Positions 60,803 to 64,000 of a stretch of DNA of 64,000 bases are shown here, piece by piece; within the stretch, counting starts at the first letter, position 1; every line of letters begins with the position of its first letter. Made by a program: the position numbers and the translations under genes. The stretch is from Cellulomonas fimi (GTDB taxonomy: Bacteria; Actinomycetota; Actinomycetes; Actinomycetales; Cellulomonadaceae). The stretch lies in NCBI RefSeq assembly GCF_028583725.1, contig NZ_CP110680.1:3162001-3226000 (forward strand), given 5' to 3'. The notes below the pieces were generated by a model that saw nothing but the letters and a program-made list of their open reading frames with translations, had not been told where the DNA came from and did no database searches.

Positions 60803-61471
60803 TCAGGACGCCGCGCGCGCCTGCCACGTGCACACGCACGCCTCGTTGCCCTCGGGGTCGGCCAGGACCCAGAAGGCGGGAGCGCGCGAGTCGGAGAGCA
60901 GCCGTCCGCCGGCCGCGAGCGCCGCGTCGACGCGCGCCTGCGCCTGGTCGTGCGGGACGGTGACGTCGAGGTGGATCCGGTTGCGCTGAGGCCGGGGCTC
61001 GTCCATCTGCTGGAACCAGAACGTGGGCCCCTCCCCGGCCGGGTCGACGAGGCCGTTGTCGTCGTCGGGCTGGTCCTCGTAGGCCAGGACGGCCTTCCAG
61101 AACGGCCGGACGGCGGGGATGTCGAGCGCGTCGACCGCGACCTCGAGCAGCTCGCTGTGCGGGACGTCGCCGGTGAGCCCGAGCTCGTCCGCGAGCGCGC
61201 TGACGGTGGCGGCGAGGTCGACGTCGCGCCGGGTCAGGCCGTGGACGTCGTGGCTCGACGTCGTGACCGTCACCTGCCCCCAGCGCAGCAGCACGTCGGG
61301 GTGGTGGTTCGCGGCGTCGGCGGCCTCCGCGACACGCGCGACGAAGGCCGCGCCCTGGGCGAAGTCGTCGGTCCGGAACGTCGCGCGCAGCCGGCCGAGC
61401 AGGACCCGCCAGTGCCGGGCGTCGACGGCGTCGGTGACGACGGAGTGCGGGAGCTTCTCGGTTCCACCCAT
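60803..61471 (-). CDS. fusion of pterin-4a-carbinolamine dehydratase-like and VOC (glyoxalase-like) domains
   Basis: A 222-residue protein. Residues 15-95 resemble 4a-hydroxytetrahydrobiopterin dehydratase (FVARVAEAADAANHHPDVLLRWGQVTVTTSSHDVHGLTRRDVDLA, with the HHP motif of the active site). Residues 110-222 form a VOC/glyoxalase-like domain (FWKAVLAYEDQ, RNRIHLDVTVPHDQA, FWVLADPEGNEACVC). Both domains look intact. Reaction unknown; the VOC His/Glu residues suggest a metal or ligand site. ATG at 61471 with GAGGGT six bases upstream. Confidence 0.8.
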   Translation of the reverse strand: MGGTEKLPHSVVTDAVDARHWRVLLGRLRATFRTDDFAQGAAFVARVAEAADAANHHPDVLLRWGQVTVTTSSHDVHGLTRRDVDLAATVSALADELGLTGDVPHSELLEVAVDALDIPAVRPFWKAVLAYEDQPDDDNGLVDPAGEGPTFWFQQMDEPRPQRNRIHLDVTVPHDQAQARVDAALAAGGRLLSDSRAPAFWVLADPEGNEACVCTWQARAAS

Positions 61472-61512
61472 GCGGCCACCCTCCCACCGCGGTGCGGCAC
61501 GCACGAGCCCGG

Positions 61513-63066
61513 TCAGTGCTGGAGGGCCGCCTCCGCGTCCGACTCCGCGCCCGCGCGGATGTGGCGGGTGACCCACGGGGCGATCGCGAACATCGCTCCC
61601 GCGAAGACGAGGGCGACGAGGCCGATGCCGCCGAAGTACGCGGTGTCGCTCGCACCCTCGGTGGCCTGCACGAGCTGTGCGGTGATCGCGTTGCCCGCGG
61701 CGGGGGCGAGGAACCACAGCGCCATGGCCTGCCCGCGGAACGCCTTCGGGGCGAGCAGGGTCGTCGCGGCGAGGCCGACGGGCGACAGGCACAGCTCGCC
61801 GATCGTCTGCAGCAGGTACACGCCGCCCAGGACCCACGGCGGCGACTGGGTCCCGGCGAACACCTCCGACATGCCGGCGAGGAACACGAAGCTGAGCGCG
61901 GCGAACGTCAGGCCGATCGCGAACTTCACGGCGGTCGGCGGGCGGTCGTCGAGCTTGACCCACAGCCACGCGAACACCGGGGCCAGGATGATGATGAGCG
62001 CCGGGTTGATCGACTGGAACACCTCGGGCGAGACCGTCCGGCCCAGGATCTCCAGGTCGGTCCGCTTCTCGGCGTACGCGGCGAGCGTGCTCGCGGCCTG
62101 CTCGAAGATCATCCAGAACAGGGTCGCGGCGACGAACAGCGGGACGTACGCGCGCAGCCGGGTCCGCTCGTGGTCCGTGACCTTCGGGGAGCGGAACATG
62201 ACCCACAGGGTCGCGACCGGCGCGACCAGCGCGAGGTAGGACAGCGCGTCGACGAACGTCGCCGGGCCGAAGCCGCCGCTGACCACCCAGGCGACGGCGA
62301 CCGCGACGAGCACGCCGAGCACGATCACCAGGACGGTGCGCGTGACGGCCGGCCGGTCGGCCGGGGTCAGCGGGTTGGGCGCGACCTCGCCCGCACCGCC
62401 CAGCAGCCGGTGCCCGAGCACGAAGAACACCAGCGCGATGCCCATGCCGACCGCCGCGACGGCGAACCCGGCGTGGTAGCCGCCGATCGAGCGCGCGAGC
62501 CCGACGACGAGCGGCGCCGCGAGGGACCCGATGTTGATCCCCATGTAGAAGATCGAGAACGCCGAGTCACGCCGCGGGTCCTCTCGGCTGTAGAGCTCGC
62601 CGACCATGCTCGACACGTTCGGCTTGAGCAGGCCGGTGCCGAGCGCGACGAGACCGATGCCCAGGTAGGAGAACCCGGCGGACGGGATCGTCAGGGCGAC
62701 GTGACCCGCGGCGATGACGATGCCGCCGTAGAGGACCGAGCGGCGCGCGCCGATCACGCGGTCGGCCAGCCAGCCGCCGACGACCGAGAGCAGGTACACG
62801 CCCGTCCCGTACGCGGCGACCATCGCCGCACCGAGCGTGTCGTCGAGCCCGAGCCCGCCGTCCGCGACGGTGTCGGTCAGGTAGAACAGCAGGATCGCGC
62901 GCATGCCGTAGTAGCTGAACCGCTCCCACAGCTCGGTCCCGAAGAGCGTGAACAGGCCCATCGGGTGGCCGAAGAACGCGCGGTCCCGCGGCACCTCGCG
63001 GCGGTCCGGGTCCTCGGACGGCTTGCGCAGCGCGCTCGCGCCGGACGGCTCCGTCTGCTCGGTCAT
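61513..63066 (-). CDS. POT/PTR family proton-coupled oligopeptide transporter
   Basis: A 517-residue major-facilitator protein of the POT family (proton:di/tripeptide symport). The first helix has the proton-coupling motif ELWERFSYYGMRAILLFYL; then GGWLADRVIGARRSVLYGG, LLKPNVSSMVGELY, FSIFYMGINIGSLAAPLV (PTR2 signature), and FWMIFEQAASTLAAYAEKR. About 14 helices as usual. ATG at 63066; divergent from the photolyase with 73 bases between. Confidence 0.9.
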   Translation of the reverse strand: MTEQTEPSGASALRKPSEDPDRREVPRDRAFFGHPMGLFTLFGTELWERFSYYGMRAILLFYLTDTVADGGLGLDDTLGAAMVAAYGTGVYLLSVVGGWLADRVIGARRSVLYGGIVIAAGHVALTIPSAGFSYLGIGLVALGTGLLKPNVSSMVGELYSREDPRRDSAFSIFYMGINIGSLAAPLVVGLARSIGGYHAGFAVAAVGMGIALVFFVLGHRLLGGAGEVAPNPLTPADRPAVTRTVLVIVLGVLVAVAVAWVVSGGFGPATFVDALSYLALVAPVATLWVMFRSPKVTDHERTRLRAYVPLFVAATLFWMIFEQAASTLAAYAEKRTDLEILGRTVSPEVFQSINPALIIILAPVFAWLWVKLDDRPPTAVKFAIGLTFAALSFVFLAGMSEVFAGTQSPPWVLGGVYLLQTIGELCLSPVGLAATTLLAPKAFRGQAMALWFLAPAAGNAITAQLVQATEGASDTAYFGGIGLVALVFAGAMFAIAPWVTRHIRAGAESDAEAALQH

Positions 63067-63139
63067 GGTTCATCGAACCGCCGTCCGGCGGGCCGCACCA
63101 CCGGTCGCCGGTGCCGCCGGCCGCGGCTACCGTCGCCGG

Positions 63140-64000
63140 GTGCCCACGATCCACTGGTTCCGCCGCGACCTGCGGCTCGCGGACAACCCGTCCCTCGTGG
63201 CCGCGGTCGAGGCCGCGCGCGGTGCGGACGACGAGGTCGTGGCCCTGTTCGTCGTCGACCCCGCGCTCTGGTCGGCCGCGGGCACACCCCGGCTCGCCTA
63301 CCTCGCACGCTCGTTGGCCGCGCTCGACGAGGCGACGGACGGACGGCTCGTGGTACGGCACGGGCGGCCCGCCGACGTGCTGCCGGCCGTCGCGCGGGAG
63401 GTCGAGGCGTCGGCGGTCCACGTGACCGCCGCGACGGAGCCGTTCGGACGGCGCCGCGACGACGCCGTCGAGCGGGCGCTCGGCGACGTCCCGCTCGTCC
63501 CGACGGGCTCGCCCTACGCGGTCGCGCCCGGGCGGCTGCGGACGGGCAAGGGCACGCCGTTCGAGGTCTTCACCCCGTTCCGCCGCGCATGGCTCGACCA
63601 CGGCTGGTCCGCGCCCGCGCCGCGCCCGCGGTCGGTGCCCTGGGCGTCGCTCCGGTCGGACGGGCCGCCGGCGCCCCCGGACACCGACGTGCGCCTGCCG
63701 CGCGCGGGTGAGGCTGCGGCCCGGCGCCGGTGGGCCGAGTTCGTCGCCGACGACCTCGCGCGCTACCCGACCGACCGCGACCGTCCGGACCTCGATGGGA
63801 CGTCGACGATGTCGGTGCCGCTCAAGTACGGCGAGCTGCACCCGCGCACGCTGCTCGCCGACCTCACGGGCGGCTCCGCGGCCGTCGCGTCGTACCGGTC
63901 CGAGCTCGCGTGGCGCGAGTTCCACGCCGACGTGCTGTGGCACCGGCCCGACGCGACGAGCACCTCGCTGCGGACCGTCGTCCCGGACGACGCGTGGGCG
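63140..64000 (+). CDS. phrB: deoxyribodipyrimidine photolyase (3' end beyond the window)
   Basis: The first 287 codons of a photolyase/cryptochrome family protein: IHWFRRDLRLADNPSLVAAVE opens the antenna-binding domain, then VHVTAATEPFGRRRD and GTPFEVFTPFRRAW, and the start of the FAD domain (TSTMSVPLKYGELHPRTLLADL, SELAWREFHADVLWH). The gene continues past 64000. It repairs UV-induced pyrimidine dimers using light. GTG at 63140 with TACCGT exactly six bases upstream and no Shine-Dalgarno, so leaderless. Confidence 0.92.
   Translation, partial: MPTIHWFRRDLRLADNPSLVAAVEAARGADDEVVALFVVDPALWSAAGTPRLAYLARSLAALDEATDGRLVVRHGRPADVLPAVAREVEASAVHVTAATEPFGRRRDDAVERALGDVPLVPTGSPYAVAPGRLRTGKGTPFEVFTPFRRAWLDHGWSAPAPRPRSVPWASLRSDGPPAPPDTDVRLPRAGEAAARRRWAEFVADDLARYPTDRDRPDLDGTSTMSVPLKYGELHPRTLLADLTGGSAAVASYRSELAWREFHADVLWHRPDATSTSLRTVVPDDAWA

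Overview
The window is very GC-rich DNA with dense coding, frequent GTG starts and four-base start/stop overlaps. It looks like an actinobacterial chromosome. Two complete sugar-uptake/glycosidase operons, secreted beta-helix proteins, an F420-type (Ddn-like) protein, a DUF3516 helicase and a VIT-family protein suggest a plant-polysaccharide-using member of the Micrococcales such as Cellulomonas; that placement is inference. No rRNA, tRNA or CRISPR array was seen. Both edge genes (a methyltransferase on the left, a photolyase on the right) are cut by the window.

Layout. 0-4 kb: a frameshifted methyltransferase, a DUF1304 protein, and a 3-methyladenine-glycosylase-like gene interrupted by a compact element of about 1.8 kb. 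The element lies between 9-bp direct repeats (1778-1786 and 3550-3558). It supplies a diverged replacement 3' end for the host gene plus one unknown cargo gene, while the displaced original 3' end remains on the far side. This is the most novel-looking object here. 4-18 kb: acyltransferase, MpaB-like oxygenase, two paralogous secreted beta-helix proteins flanking a glutamine amidotransferase, DUF3516 helicase, VIT-family transporter behind possible iron boxes, YccF, YbaK, YggS, two DUF202 proteins, a lipoate ligase with a fused accessory domain, and a PknH-like sensor protein.

18.5-28.5 kb: branched-chain amino acid block (cimA, ilvE, leuB, ilvC, ilvN, ilvB). cimA and ilvB are each preceded by a short Ile/Leu/Val-rich leader peptide and a U-tailed terminator, the layout of transcription attenuation. 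Two different dihydroxy-acid dehydratases (ilvD) lie further on at 46.5 and 51.1 kb. CimA, with leuB and the ilv genes, would make isoleucine from pyruvate and acetyl-CoA.

28.5-37 kb: an AMIN-like secreted protein and a second AMIN-like lipoprotein, a PNPOx-fold protein, a LuxR-type two-component system, a Ddn-like protein and two ABC export systems. 37-46 kb: an alpha-galactoside operon (GH36, solute-binding protein, two permeases, then GH13) divergent from a ROK regulator, then a small membrane protein/winged-helix pair. TTCC-N5-GGAA palindromes occur in front of the GH36 gene, the ROK gene and the membrane/regulator pair. 48-51 kb: a vapC remnant and a membrane GGDEF-EAL protein between the two ilvD genes. 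53-60 kb: a second sugar operon (binding protein, two permeases, GH3; order as in bxlEFGA) divergent from a LacI regulator, with a perfect 16-bp operator between them. 60-64 kb: CutC, a pterin-dehydratase/VOC fusion, a POT peptide transporter and the photolyase.

A recurring regulatory feature is a TANNNT hexamer 6-8 nt upstream of start codons that lack an obvious Shine-Dalgarno sequence, suggesting many leaderless mRNAs.
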